The notes under the pieces are model-generated. The model was not told the origin of the DNA. It saw nothing but the letters and a program-made list of their open reading frames with translations, and searched no databases. 64,000 nucleotides of DNA, taken from the NCBI GenBank assembly GCA_020284085.1, contig JACEVL010000045.1, forward strand, positions 1,322,760-1,386,759, read 5' to 3'. Position 1 is the stretch's first letter, and every line of letters starts with the position of its first letter. Positions 11,335-21,509 of this stretch are shown here, piece by piece. A program made the position numbers and the translations under genes. Source of the stretch: Aporrectodea caliginosa (lineage: Eukaryota > Annelida > Clitellata > Crassiclitellata > Lumbricidae).

Positions 11335-12215
11335 CTTTCAATCAATCAATCAATCAAAACTTTTTTATTGAAGCCAAATCAAATCATGCACAGAACATTT
11401 CAACATATAATAACGAGATTGGCCGCAAGAGGAGTCCCAAAAGGGATCAAGATCCCGCTAACTAGGGACACCTATAATATCATTTTCAAAGTCTTAATTA
11501 GTGAAAGCACAGCCAAAGCCTTTACAACAGCGCAACATCAAGTCTCATACAGCAAAGCTAACAATAATAGTAGACCTACATAGTACAAAGTAAATTATCA
11601 ATTAGATTCCAAACACTATAAAATAAAGAAAAGAAAGAAAACCTTAACTAACAGTGAAAAAAATCAGGCAGTGTGTGTTAGTTAAGTTCCATTAATTAGG
11701 TAGGCATGCAGCATTTTTTTAAAGTGCCGCAGGTGTGGGGCTAGACGTATGTGAGAAGGAAGCATGTTCCAGGTTGTGGAGCCAACAGATTTTATGGAGA
11801 ATAAGCGAGTATTGGTGTGTGCGTATATAAGGCGATAAGCGTTACAGTTTCTAGTGTAGTGGGTATGAACATCGGATCCTAGATGAAAAAAACCCTTAAA
11901 ACATGCTGGAAGTAAACCATGTTCATAGCGGTACATAAATAGGCCAATCTGTAATGTTCGAATCTGCTCTAGTTTAAGTAGCTTCAAGTCAGTAAATAGT
12001 GGTCCAGAATGAACGCACCTTGGAACTCCGCAATGACACGAACTGCACGTTTTTGCAATATTATTAATCTCCGTAGTCTAGAGTCATAAGTGGATGCCCA
12101 TACCATATTACAATAAGTAAGATAGGGGTACACCAACGAGTAATACAGTTTAAGACGTATGCAGGAGGGCAACAAGTACGCTGCTCACATGTTTTTACAG
12201 TTGCGAAATAATCTT
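11335..12215 (-). mobile_element. CR1-like LINE, 3' part of RT ORF and UTR
   Basis: Minus-strand frames encode RT C-terminal motifs: YYSLVYPYLTYCNMVW, RLIILQKRAVRVI (12175-11984) and then LQIGLFMYRYEHGLLP, TRLFSIKSVGSTTWNMLP (11987-11682). The frame breaks once near 11985. The (ATCA)n run at 11340-11357 would be the 3' tail. The copy is 5'-truncated. It lies within the intron that splits kringle 2. Confidence 0.75.
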
Positions 12216-12366
12216 GTAACACATCTTTTAAATTTTATTGAGAGGTATCTAGCCGATTAACGATTTGCTAATCTATACAGCACAGCATTTGTTACTGCGA
12301 AATGCTACACACACGTGTACAATACCAACAGACAAAAAAATATACTCTAGCATGATTGTTTTTCAG

Positions 12367-12455
12367 CAACCCAAAACCCACAAAGTACCTGGCGCCGTGG
12401 TGTTACATCAAAGCTCTCGGAGGCGTTGAATGGGATTATTGTGACATCTGCAACC
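12367..12455 (+). CDS. Kringle 2, second exon (array A)
   Basis: An 89-nt exon, phase 2 in and phase 1 out. Acceptor GTTTTTCAG|CAACCC; donor TGCAACC|GTAAGT. It completes the Arg codon from 9791 and encodes NPKPTKYLAPWCYIKALGG, then VEWDYCDIC, supplying Cys 4, 5 and 6 of the kringle. The joined module of about 80 residues has the normal six Cys. CEPW replaces the usual CQxW and ALGG replaces the DP turn, so it is divergent from kringle 1. Confidence 0.88.
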
Positions 12456-13324
12456 GTAAGTTCACAGTTTAGACATTGTGTAAATAAAACGCTACTAAGT
12501 CAGATTATGTCCAGTGGCTAAATTGCTCAACCAAGTCTTTACAAATCTAAAATATAAGCATAACTGGGTGATCTGCGACCGATATATTCGGTAAATGCTA
12601 CTCGGATAAGCATTAAATGTGTAAAACAATTCCAAAATCATGGTCGATTGTTGCAACAGAAACACATTTGGGTAATGGGTCTACTCCTTTCTGTGGCCGA
12701 TCTCATGGTACAGGTGGTGGGTATCAAATCCAAAGATCTCAGATCCGTCGGGTTCTGGCTGAATTTAACCACTGCATTATAATAGTCTGCAAATGTCCCA
12801 GGAGTTTTGAAGCCCATCAAACAGCATTGCCCGAAACGTTATTGACCTCACCGTGCCCAAAGAGCATCAGTTCAAGGGGCACATATACAACAACGAAGCC
12901 GCCGCACCCAGCCAGGCATTCATATGAGGCAGTTTCAAGCAGAGCGCAACCAACTCTAAAACTAGACACAACACACAAAGGGTACACACCCACAGACAGA
13001 CAGCGTGAAGCAAGATAGGAAGGTGTGTGCATCACCGATGTCTGGATTGAATTTGGAAAATATGCTCTTCAATTTTTGGTGTAGATTTTTAAAAGCTCGA
13101 AAGCTAAAAACCTAAAAATCTGCTGTTTCTACTCTGTAAGCAGATCGGCATGCAAAGAGCATTGCCACATACGACATGTATAGAATATCAAAATACATGC
13201 TGGAATGTCCTCTATTGTGATTGTAGGCCTATTGTAAAGTTAATCATACATATCTGCATACTTTTCACAGAACGTCGCGGTGAACGGTGTATAATTGCAG
13301 GTTTGTTGCATATTTATGTTTCAG

Positions 13325-13573
13325 CATTTCATGGCGAAGTGAAGCAATTCCTAGGTTTTTACTCGAGCGATTTTCTTCCGGCTTTTAACATGAGTGGTCC
13401 AAGTTGCATAAGTTGGTGCATTACTTATCTGTCTTGCGTTGGGGTCGTCATTCCACACAATGGTGGCATTCAATGTTTCTACCTCACATCGAATAGTCGG
13501 GATCGGATTTTCTATGCAAATCTTTCTATGGACCAATACGTGATTTCACGCGTCTGCATTCCACGAATGAAAG
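13325..13573 (+). CDS. PAN-like domain exon (array A)
   Basis: A 249-nt exon, phase 1 to 1. Acceptor ATGTTTCAG|CATTTC. It encodes FHGEVKQFLGFYSSDF..., then SCISWCITYLSCVGVVIPHN, QCFYLTS and VISRVC, a Cys pattern (CxxxCxxxxxC...C...C) like PAN/apple modules. The paralogue at 55830-56075 ends with a canonical G|GTAAGC donor. Here the aligned position reads AAAG|GCGAGT, a GC donor, otherwise a good match to the donor consensus. If GC is not used the frame continues to a stop near 13630, giving a truncated product. Confidence 0.8.
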
Positions 13574-13904
13574 GCGAGTATCGCAATCACCTATTTAAAT
13601 GTCTGTTAATAGTGTTTCAGCTTGAAATGTAAGTCCTAACAAAACTAATTGTAGACCTAAATTTAAATAATTAAAGCTATAGTCACTGTAACAATTTGAC
13701 TACAAATCTCACCAGATAGTTTTACCTGAATATATGTTAGCGACACTTAACTAGTTTAAGTTATCTGGCTAATGATACATGTAAGAATGACTGCACGATA
13801 GCTACCTTAAATCTATCTTGAAAAAGGATTAGTGTCATTGCATTTTCATCAGCATAATTATAGCACAATCTTTCTTCTCTGGAACCCACCACGGCCGCTT
13901 CCGT

Positions 13905-14225
13905 GTCGATATTCCGAAGGTTCGATAGGCCGAAGGTTCGATAGTCCGAAGGTTCGATATTCCGAAGGTTCGATAGTCCGAAGGTTCGATAGTCCGCGAG
14001 CTTGGCGGATGAAATAATTGTTGCTTGAGTATAAGTTGGATTAATTAACAGAATTCTTGCTTAACTGGAAGTTAGATTGATGAAAATAATCCCTGCTTAA
14101 ATGGAATTTGTAAAAATGAAAAGATATCGCAGTGTAAGTGGAAGTTGGACTCATAAAACGATTTTATGTCGGATAAATGTTGGACTACAGAATCTTCGGA
14201 GTATCGAACTTTCGGAGTGTCGACA
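13905..14225. repeat. Foldback minisatellite (CCGAAGGTTCGATAGT)
   Basis: Five or six 16-bp units of CCGAAGGTTCGATAGT span 13910-13995. Inverted single copies (TCTTCGGAGTATCGAACTTT) occur at 14192-14212. CCGTGTCGATA at 13899 and TGTCGACACGG at 14218 are also inverted relative to each other. The whole resembles a small foldback element about 330 bp long. Confidence 0.6.
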
Positions 14226-14302
14226 CGGCCAAATAGAGCGTCCCCACAGAATCCAGAATAGCCTTGCCTATGTGAGACTGGTGTTAGCTGCTGTGGCTTG
14301 AG

Positions 14303-14937
14303 ATGGTAGTGAGTCGGATCTGTGACCTGGGACTTCAGGGACTGGAAAATAGCCAACATGATGGAACACGGAGCACAATTCGCGCAGGAATTTCAGATTT
14401 CGTAGTACGCGTTAATGTGTTTTCAACGAAGAATTGGGAAAGGCCATGGCGTACACGAGTTGGCAAAGACAAAAACTCAGCCCTCGGTTATCAAGATGCG
14501 ATTGAGCTGGCAGTGTATGATAAAGTATTTCCCTTCACTTCGGGTGGCCGTACCTCTGACTCCCTTATTGACGACAGCAAACCCAACCTCTGCACCGCAA
14601 ATGTTACATTCGCGCTGTGTTAAGTGACAATTAGGGTCGATGTGGCCCTCATTTAGGAAAACTTAGGATAGGAAGAATTTGGAAAGGGGTAAAGATGTTG
14701 GGCAGAGAACCCTACGGTTTCAAAGAAGGACTTATCGAAGGAGCAGAAAAGGTCATTGGCGAGCTCTGTGCATTATATAGGTGGTTCTTTTATTGCTGGC
14801 TGTTGTGGTTCGGTGTTTCAGGTTGGTTATATATTGCGGCGAGAGCTGATTGTGCCTTAGTAGCTGTGGCTGTGTGTTTTCTGTGGGGTATGGTTTCGAG
14901 AAGCTACGTTGCTTCTAAACCGAAAGATGCGCTATAA
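14303..14937 (+). other. Two unassigned ORFs in intron
   Basis: Frames at 14303-14623 (106 codons) and 14695-14937 (80 codons) are open. The second is hydrophobic with a possible membrane stretch (WFFYCWLLWFGVSGWLYIA). I recognise neither, no phase-1 splice pattern brackets them, and local sequence is GC-richer than the introns. They are probably transposon-derived or fortuitous. Confidence 0.2.
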
Positions 14938-15069
14938 AAATGTGTGCTTATTATTGTGGCGTTTTTGCCAGGGACCACCCTCGGTTTTAAAAATGTTTTT
15001 GGACCACCCTCGGGTTGCGGTAGGCATGGCAAAGCCTGAGGACTCCCTGCATAAGGACTGCCCAATTAT

Positions 15070-15345
15070 CCCAGTCAGCCGAGGATCCCAGCCAAGGATC
15101 CCAGCCAAGGCCTCCCCCAGCCAAGGATCCCAGCCAAGGATCCCTCAGCCGAGGATCCCAGCCAAGGATCCCAGCCAAGGCCTCCCAGCCAATGATCCCT
15201 GCCGAGGATTACAGTCAGCCGAGGAAGCCAAGGATCCCAGCCAAGGATCCCAGTCAGCCAAGATTCCCAGCCAGGATCCCAGCCAAGGATTGTCAGCAAA
15301 GGATCCCAGCCAAGGATCCCAGCCGGGGATATCAGCTGGGGAAGA
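15070..15345. repeat. CCAGCCAAGGATCC minisatellite
   Basis: About twenty imperfect 13-14 bp units of CCCAGCCAAGGATC with CCTCC, GTCAG and ATTG interruptions. Several frames on both strands stay open because the unit lacks stops. This is not evidence for a gene. Confidence 0.85.
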
Positions 15346-15356
15346 GGGGCTCTTGT

Positions 15357-15445
15357 GTAGGCTGGTCGCAATATAAACGTGAGTACGAGGTTGTTTTCTG
15401 TCCGACACTGATCATCTCGATATGAAAAAGTGTCGTTAAGCAGTA
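15357..15445 (+). mobile_element. SINE 3' fragment
   Basis: GGTCGCAATATAAACGTGAG...TATGAAAAAGTGTCGTTAAG matches, on the opposite strand, the 3' body of the tRNA-type SINE at 34971-35170. The tRNA-like head is absent because the minisatellite abuts here. Confidence 0.6.
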
Positions 15446-15717
15446 ATACAAGTATAGTATTGCTTGGTTGTTGAGATGATGGTTGGTGTACGAATAAAGA
15501 TCGTCTTGAACTCTGGTGTTTGATTCCTTCGGTGGGTGTGTGTGCTTGGCTACGGCGGATGCTGAAGCCCTTCGATAGACGACGGAGGCCTTACTAACGC
15601 TCCATCCTGACCTCCAGCATCCTGAGACGTGAACAGGATAAAAATGTGTCCTTACATTATTGCAAAAATTTGAAATGTGTTTAATTACAAAATGTCATAC
15701 CACGATTTCTGTTCCAG

Positions 15718-15957
15718 GAGAAACCGGGTATTTCGTCCATAGTCCTGGAATAGGCCTACGTCAATTAATGGCGAACATTACAGAAGCGTTGTCTCCAGAA
15801 GAGTGCGATCAACAATGTATTGCAAGTGACGATTGTGTAATGATTATCTATCATGAGAAGACGGGCATTTGCGATATATCTGTGTACGAAACGAGCATTC
15901 AGGAACCGAATGAAACTATCATTGCGAAATATATAGTACGCTGCAATCCGAAACTAC
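15718..15957 (+). CDS. PAN/apple domain exon 3, array A
   Basis: A 240-nt exon, phase 1 to 1, 80 codons. Acceptor TGTTCCAG|GAGAAACC; strong donor CTAC|GTGAGT. Peptide GETGYFVHSPGIG, then PEECDQQC, SDDCVMIIYHEKTGIC and a closing VRCNP give a PAN/apple Cys pattern. NIT and NET are possible N-glycosylation sites. It has the same place and boundaries as 61222-61455 in array B and belongs to a different PAN subtype from the exons at 3469 and 5478. Confidence 0.85.
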
Positions 15958-16289
15958 GTGAGTTATCGCTTTGAATCAGATCTAATCATTGACCTCCAGT
16001 CAACTAGATTACTGTTACTCACTTTTTGCTGGTAAAAATCACAACAGGGTTAGGATTTTAAGATTTAAATGCAGGAACCTATACGTAGATCATTGCATTG
16101 ACATCCTGTTCACCAAAGAATCTCTTCCGAGTAGTAGGATTCTTTGCGTAAACTTCCCGTGAAAAACATTAATCTCTAGCCAACCACAATAGTTAGGTCA
16201 ATTCTTATTTCGCTGCTTTTTATGATTATTTTGTCTTATGAGATTCTTTCGTTTTGTTAGCAACTTAAAACAATCTTTTTTGAATTGTT

Positions 16290-17230
16290 TATCCACCATT
16301 ATGATAGTCTGTCTCTTTGTCTCATCCACTGACCTTCTGGATCTCGATCCGATGAAGGTTTCAGTTTGGTCTGTCATCGGTTGATGCCTTGTTCATTACT
16401 CACCGACGTCGCATAACCTTACTCAAAACATTTTCGAACCTGCTCAAAACCTAGGTCATACCCTTGATGTTGTCATTATCGCGTTTACTCTCTCTAGTTT
16501 AAAATATTGATATCTCTCCACCAGGGCACTCGGATCACTCTAACATCCACTTCACAATTACCATTCAACCACCCCCAGAGTCTAACAGAAAATTGAAAGA
16601 CGATGATCGTTTGTAAATTTTGACATATCTTCATTCCGAAAACAACTTCTTGAATATGTACTCAACAAAAATAACATTACATCCGACTACAGCAGAGACT
16701 GCAGAATACTCGTTCACCCTCTACGACTGTACCATGGAAAACTTCTCAAACCCGTGCTCCCTTCGTAAAATTACTATCCGTCAGAAAATTGACTGTCCAA
16801 ATTGACTGTGCCTCTTTAAAACAGAAAACTCGACACCTTGAACGAAAGTGCAAACGCTCTCCAAAAGTACCGCCAAAAGACACTCAATGATCAAACTACT
16901 TAAATGCTTCTTGTTCACTTTGTAAGTAAGACTGAATCCATTTGCTATTCAACCAAATTCGCCCCTTACTATTTTGAATCCTAACCACCTAAATATTCCT
17001 GGTCTCTGTGCTTTTGATGTGATGCCTGAAGTTGATAAGCTTCTCAGTGACTCTTCCACCAAGCACTGAGTTAGACTCCTCTCCAATCTGGATAATTAAA
17101 CCTCTTCGACATATTTTGCTCCCATCTTAATCCTACTCATAAACTGCTCACACATCACAGCTACCTTAGCAACTTCTCACATGCATGCCATTATCCATCC
17201 TCATATAAAACAAAATCAGGCTCTGACCCT
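16290..17230 (+). mobile_element. CR1/Rex-like LINE relic (endonuclease region)
   Basis: With frame shifts, 16455-16560 reads NLGHTLDVVII... and PGHSDHSNIHFTITIQP, the HTLDLVI and SDHxxVxF motifs at the end of the AP-type endonuclease of LINEs. Later phrases (ILNPNHLNIPGLCAFD) fit the linker before RT. Stops throughout show a dead copy between PAN exon 3 and the long stalk exon. Confidence 0.55.
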
Positions 17231-17579
17231 TCACTATAGTACCAGATCGTCGGTGAAGCCGAGAACCCTATCATCACAAGTGACAACATATTTGAATATC
17301 CATGAAAAGCCATGGTGACTTTGATGAAGTTGATTGTTTGGAATTGGGAATTCGACACAATTATTGTTATGGACAAACTGCATAAGCCAGCGCTTAGAGC
17401 ATTAACTGAATGTTCCTGTATCTATCGCTCCTGTTGAACGCGTGTTTAATTTTTGCGGTTTAATATTAAAACGGCATCGATCGTGAAAAGCTGCTTACAT
17501 CCCTTATATTTCTAACAAGCAATTGTAGCCTAATTGAGTGCATGTTGCAATACAACATTGTTTTGTTAAAGAAGTAGAT

Positions 17580-17760
17580 ATCTCTTTGTTCTAACAGTAG
17601 CCATGTGTACTTGTACTTGACCCTGTTCTTGTGACCCTGGTACTTGTACTCGTACTTGTGCTTTATACCTAAGTACTTGTACTCGTACTTGTTCCTGAGT
17701 CCTCAGTACTTGGACTTGTACTTGCAACCTAAGTACTTGCAAAATCTCTGTTGGTATGTA
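17580..17760. repeat. TACTTGTACTCGTACTTG minisatellite
   Basis: A degenerate repeat of GTACTTGTACT-type units with CCTAAGTACTTG and CTCAGTACTTG variants upstream of the long stalk exon. No coding value. Confidence 0.7.
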
Positions 17761-17958
17761 ATCAGTCTACCAATGTCCATGATAACTGTCATCAATCCAG
17801 CTTCCATTTCGCGAAAAAATTATTTTCATCAATCAAACTTTTATAGTTAAATTGCTTTTATAGTTTTTGTGTTCGTCACTTCAGATTCTCGATTAGAATA
17901 TAAAATGTTACAACTGTATCTCGTTATATTAAATTGGATTTGTCTTTTCGTTGAACAG

Positions 17959-18368
17959 CGACAGTGGTTTACACTATTCCAACAGAGAGTTCAATTTCAG
18001 CTGCAGACTTATCTTCAACTTCAAATTCAGCTGCAGACTTATATCTTCAACTTCAAATTCGGCTGCAGACTTATCTTCAAGTTCAAGTTCAACTGCAGGC
18101 TTATCTTCAACTTCAAATTCAGCTGCAGACTTATATTCAACTTCAAATTCAACTGCAGGCTTATATTCAACTTCAAATTCAGCTGCAGACTTATATTCAA
18201 CTTCAAATTCGGCTGCAGACTTATATTCAACTTCAAATTCAGCTGCAGGCTTATCTTCAACTTCAAATTCAACTGCAGGCTTATCTTCAACTTCAAATTC
18301 AGCTGCATATTTATCTCCAACAGGGTCAATTGCTATTCCACCATCAGTTTCCGAATCAAATTTAAAAG
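17959..18368 (+). CDS. Long repeat-bearing stalk exon, frame broken (array A)
   Basis: A homologue of the stalk exons by position, acceptor context (CGTTGAACAG) and opening peptide TVVYTIPTESSIS in phase 1. The body is about eleven 30-bp units encoding AADLSSTSNS. The second unit contains TTATATCTTC instead of TTATCTTC, two extra bases. Exon length is 410 nt, not a multiple of three. After that unit the phase-1 frame reads LQLQIQLQ... and meets TAA at 18363-18365. The Ser/Thr frame that continues to the donor AAAAG|GTACAA in phase 1 is offset by two. So this is a frameshift allele, a pseudo-exon or a sequencing/assembly error in a repeat. The donor used by other stalk exons is mutated here (GCAATTACG). 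Confidence 0.6.
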
Positions 18369-18696
18369 GTACAACAATTGCAATTACGTATTATCCTAGT
18401 AGAAATTTAGCTATCACTGAATGTAATCCTACCGTTATACGACTGACTTTGTGGTTGCATTATTACTATTATAATTTTGCCCCGATGTAATCTCTCCTAC
18501 TGCCTAAGCCTGTGAGTTAAGGTTTAACTAGTATAGGTAAACTAATAGTTTAGTTTAGTAGACCTACTGTGACAGATAAGGCAATTGTGGCAAGCTTTTC
18601 GAATAACGGTTAAAGTGTCGCTAATTCTTCTAAACCTTTGTGATAATTTGTGTGATGGATTTATTGTATTCGGTTGTGTTTCTGCGCTTTTCTAAG

Positions 18697-18826
18697 ATGC
18701 CAATGCAACCAATGCAACAACAGTTGTGGCTACGAAGGAATCCAGACCAATGTTGCTGTATGTCATCATCGGCGTCCTTTTACTTTTGGGTCTTATCGTA
18801 GCAGTGGGGGTATGTTACACACTACA
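18697..18826 (+). CDS. Transmembrane exon (array A)
   Basis: A 130-nt exon, phase 1 in, phase 2 out. Acceptor TTTTCTAAG|ATGCC; donor CTACA|GTAAGT. The peptide begins DANATNATT (two NxT glycosylation sequons), then KESRP, then about 23 hydrophobic residues (MLLYVIIGVLLLLGLIVAV...) ending CYTLQ. The next exon begins with KRK, so the basic stop-transfer residues are on the cytoplasmic side, giving type I topology. This fixes array A as a membrane protein. Confidence 0.88.
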
Positions 18827-18984
18827 GTAAGTCAAGCAAACGTTTCCATCTTAACTAGTTTAGAAACGATCTGTTGTCTAATTTCCAGTCTCTGATTCTG
18901 GTCTCGAACGGATTCTGGTTAAGGTTAGGTTAAGCCTTAGGTGATGTAGGCTAAAACAGGTCGCATGACATAACTGATACATGT

Positions 18985-19038
18985 AGTATATGTACGTACG
19001 TACGTATCTGTATGTATGTATGTATGTATGTATGTATG

Positions 19039-19072
<34 letters not shown>

Positions 19073-19210
19073 TGTACGTACGTATGTATGTATGTATGTA
19101 TGTATGTACGTATTATGTACGTATATGTATGTATGCATATGTATGTAGTGTATGTAATGTATGGTATGTATGTATGTAGCGTATGTATGTATTAGTATGT
19201 ATTCATGGGA
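18985..19210. repeat. (GTAT)n microsatellite
   Basis: GTAT/GTAC tetranucleotide tract, 18990-19200. It sits at the left boundary of the duplicated tail region, and a short GTAT-rich piece also starts the second copy (24425-24470), so it may have seeded the unequal exchange. Confidence 0.9.
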
Positions 19211-20039
19211 TGCCTATACAAAATGCATGTATGTGTGTGTTTATGTACATTTGTACTTATGGTTTTGATTCATTCGTTTATTTAAAAGCCCAGTTACGAC
19301 GTCATAAGAAAAATTACAAATATATTTTCGCCTTCAGTTGCAAAAGTCAGGAGAAAGTTCCACTTAATGTTAAATGAGACGCCTATAAACATGACAAATA
19401 TGTAGATTGTCGATTGAGCAGCTGAAGGTCGTGTAGCTGGAGCGTAGCATTAAAAACCTTTAGAATGAACAGAAATACCATATTATTATTGAAATTTTAG
19501 TCCAACAAGCTTAACTAATTGATTGCTCATATAGTTATGCAGGCGTTTATGAACTAAATGTGGACTAGGCAGCAAATGCACATCCTGATGCAAATAATTA
19601 TTCCAATTGAAAAGTCATTGTTTTTTCGTAAAATATTATCAGAGAAATTTACCAGTGGCATAGTTGTACAATGCCCCGATTGAATTTTGTACCAGTATAA
19701 TCAGTTGTCGCGCTCCTATAATAGCTTTGAACACGTGCTGCACGAGGCTATACGTTTTTTTCTAGACTCTCAAAGACGCACTTTTTCAGCTGTTTGATGG
19801 CCACGTGTTGAGCGCTTCTGAGAGACTCTTAAGTGGCGCTATATAAATGTCTTGTTACATTGCATTACATTACATTACTACAATATTTTAAACACTGTAA
19901 AGTACAACGACAATTAAAAAATTATCCTATGACCTCTCTGTTTCTAAATGAAATGCAGGAACTACAGTATTTTAGCTATTTTATTTCAGCACCCAGTCAG
20001 TTAACATGATTCTTGATCCGATGCTTGACTTTTCCCCTC

Positions 20040-20270
20040 CATTATTCCGTTGATTCTAGTTCCTAGGAGATATTATCCCCTCATTACATAAACCAACAAC
20101 TTGCTCCGATTGTTTCCATTATGGATTTTTCGTCTACCATTTGTAGTATCTCTGCATTTGTCTTTCTTTCTACCCCGCTGACACTCTCCATCCATCGCCA
20201 TATCGACATCTCGAAGGCACTTGGCTGCTTACATCCTCCCTTCTCATGGACCATGCTTCCGATCCGCATA
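20040..20270 (-). mobile_element. LINE RT C-terminal fragment (in duplication)
   Basis: Minus strand reads MRIGSMVHEKGGCKQP, FEMSIWRWMESVSGVERKTN and AEILQMVDEKSIMETI, the LEAFEMWxWRRMxxISWxDRKTNEEVL region of jockey/RTE-like elements. The same fragment is at 25310-25520 in copy 2, so it predates the duplication. Confidence 0.65.
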
Positions 20271-20288
20271 TATATATACACTACATAT

Positions 20289-20498
20289 ACTCCATGGCCT
20301 ACTCCCCCCAAAAAAGCCGCTCCCCTACACCCTGCGCCCGAGATTACATGACCGTTTTATTCCACAAGCTGACAATCTTTCACGCAGATCGTTTATAATA
20401 AGAATGTTATACTCTGTATAATTGTATGTATACACCAAAGTGCGGATATGCAATTGGTTGAATAAAGAATATACTTACTTACTTACTTACTTACTTAT
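20289..20498 (+). mobile_element. CR1-like LINE 3' end with (ACTT)n tail
   Basis: Encodes PKKPLPYTLRPRLHDRFIPQ, ADN.SRRSFIIRMLY, then a UTR with AATAAA and the tail (ACTT)n. It matches the minus-strand LINE at 56290-57008 (YSLRPRRHDRVLPKADN). Copy 2 of the duplication has an uninterrupted empty site (CACTACATATCATAG near 25540). This shows a precise, post-duplication insertion, with about 3-4 bp (TAT/ATAT) repeated at the junctions. Confidence 0.8.
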
Positions 20499-20842
20499 AT
20501 CATAGTCAGTAGCCTTTAGTTGTAAGACGCAGTGTATCTGCTGCTTGTTCGACGAATGAAAGCATTCTGAGGAGGACAGTCAATCCCAACCTCATGTTCG
20601 CCATAACAGAAAGAAAGCCGTACCGTAGTTTACAGGTCGCAAATGACAAGAGCCTTTAGATGCAGTGTAGTACAAGGGAGCTTAGTAGGCTTAGGGCCTA
20701 CACCTGTTTATAGAATGCATTATGCATCACTCTACTGTAACACTGGACGAATACATTGGTATCATTATAAATAATTATCAATAGGCCTAGATTTCGCTTC
20801 TTATGAGTCAATTTTAAAAATCTTATTCTTGTTTTTATACAG

Positions 20843-20871
20843 AAAACGCAAGGAGGCTGCTGGAAAAAAAG
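20843..20871 (+). CDS. Cytoplasmic microexon 1 (KRKEAAGKK)
   Basis: A 29-nt exon, phase 2 in and phase 1 out, encoding the juxtamembrane basic segment Q-KRKEAAGKK. Acceptor TTTTATACAG|AAAACGC; donor AAAAAAG|GTAGCC. The phase fits exactly between the TM exon and the terminal exon. It is duplicated at 25889-25917 with one residue change (AA to VA), and both splice sites are kept. Confidence 0.8.
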
Positions 20872-21011
20872 GTAGCCACTTCAATCTCAAGCTGTTTCTG
20901 TAATAGCTGCGAAGTTTTAAAAGACTGGTTTTTGCTGAATTTCCTTGAAATACAAAGCAGAGGCTCAGCCTAAACCTAAATGGCCTATAGCATCAGCTGA
21001 TGTTCTGAATT

Positions 21012-21250
21012 AGGGAAGGACCGATTCTTGAACCGGAAACCGATTAGCGCCGATTTTTCTCAAGACCGATTAATCTGCGCATCCGATTACCAAAAGATAT
21101 GTAATATTTTTGACCAGACAATTTCTTTTTTTATTAATACAAAAATATTAACCTGTTTTAGCGACCTCCTACGGCAATATTTAATCTTAAATATTGAAAG
21201 TCCGTGTAAAATAATGAAATTGTGCGTCGACGCATCATCAAAATGGCGGA
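21012..21250. repeat. Dispersed repeat with CCGATTAATCGG-type ends
   Basis: GGACCGATTCTTGAA... then TTTTTGACCA and AAAGTCCGTGTAAAATAA. The same element is at 26055-26290 (duplicate) and, independently, at 28738-29180. Palindrome-rich ends suggest a non-autonomous DNA transposon. Confidence 0.6.
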
Positions 21251-21509
21251 CAATTCTAACAAGTCAACCACAGGCACACACGATATCATTATAAAACCTG
21301 TTAGAAAGAAAAGAAATACAATTATAGAACAAAATGACTGTCAACAAAAAACTAATTTACAGAGTTTCAGCAGAAATTTATTAATTTTAAATTAACAATG
21401 GCAGACAACTACTAAAACATTTTTCATAAGCCCAGCTTACGTGTATTGTATCAATTTATCTAAAGCTGAAATTCTAAATACTTAATTTACTTGTTAGAGC
21501 CTTTTATTG

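Noticed and set aside
12617..13018. A 133-codon ORF after kringle 2 of array A
   Set aside because: No motif and no counterpart in array B at the same place; probably chance.
15075..15408. Several overlapping Trp/Gly-rich frames
   Set aside because: Shadows of the CCAGCCAAGGATCC minisatellite on both strands.
18039..18329. Minus-strand Leu/Asn/Lys repeat frame
   Set aside because: Antisense of the stalk-exon minisatellite. Splice sites support the + strand.
18878..19138. Tyr/His/Ile/Thr-rich minus-strand frame
   Set aside because: Translation of a GTAT tetranucleotide repeat.
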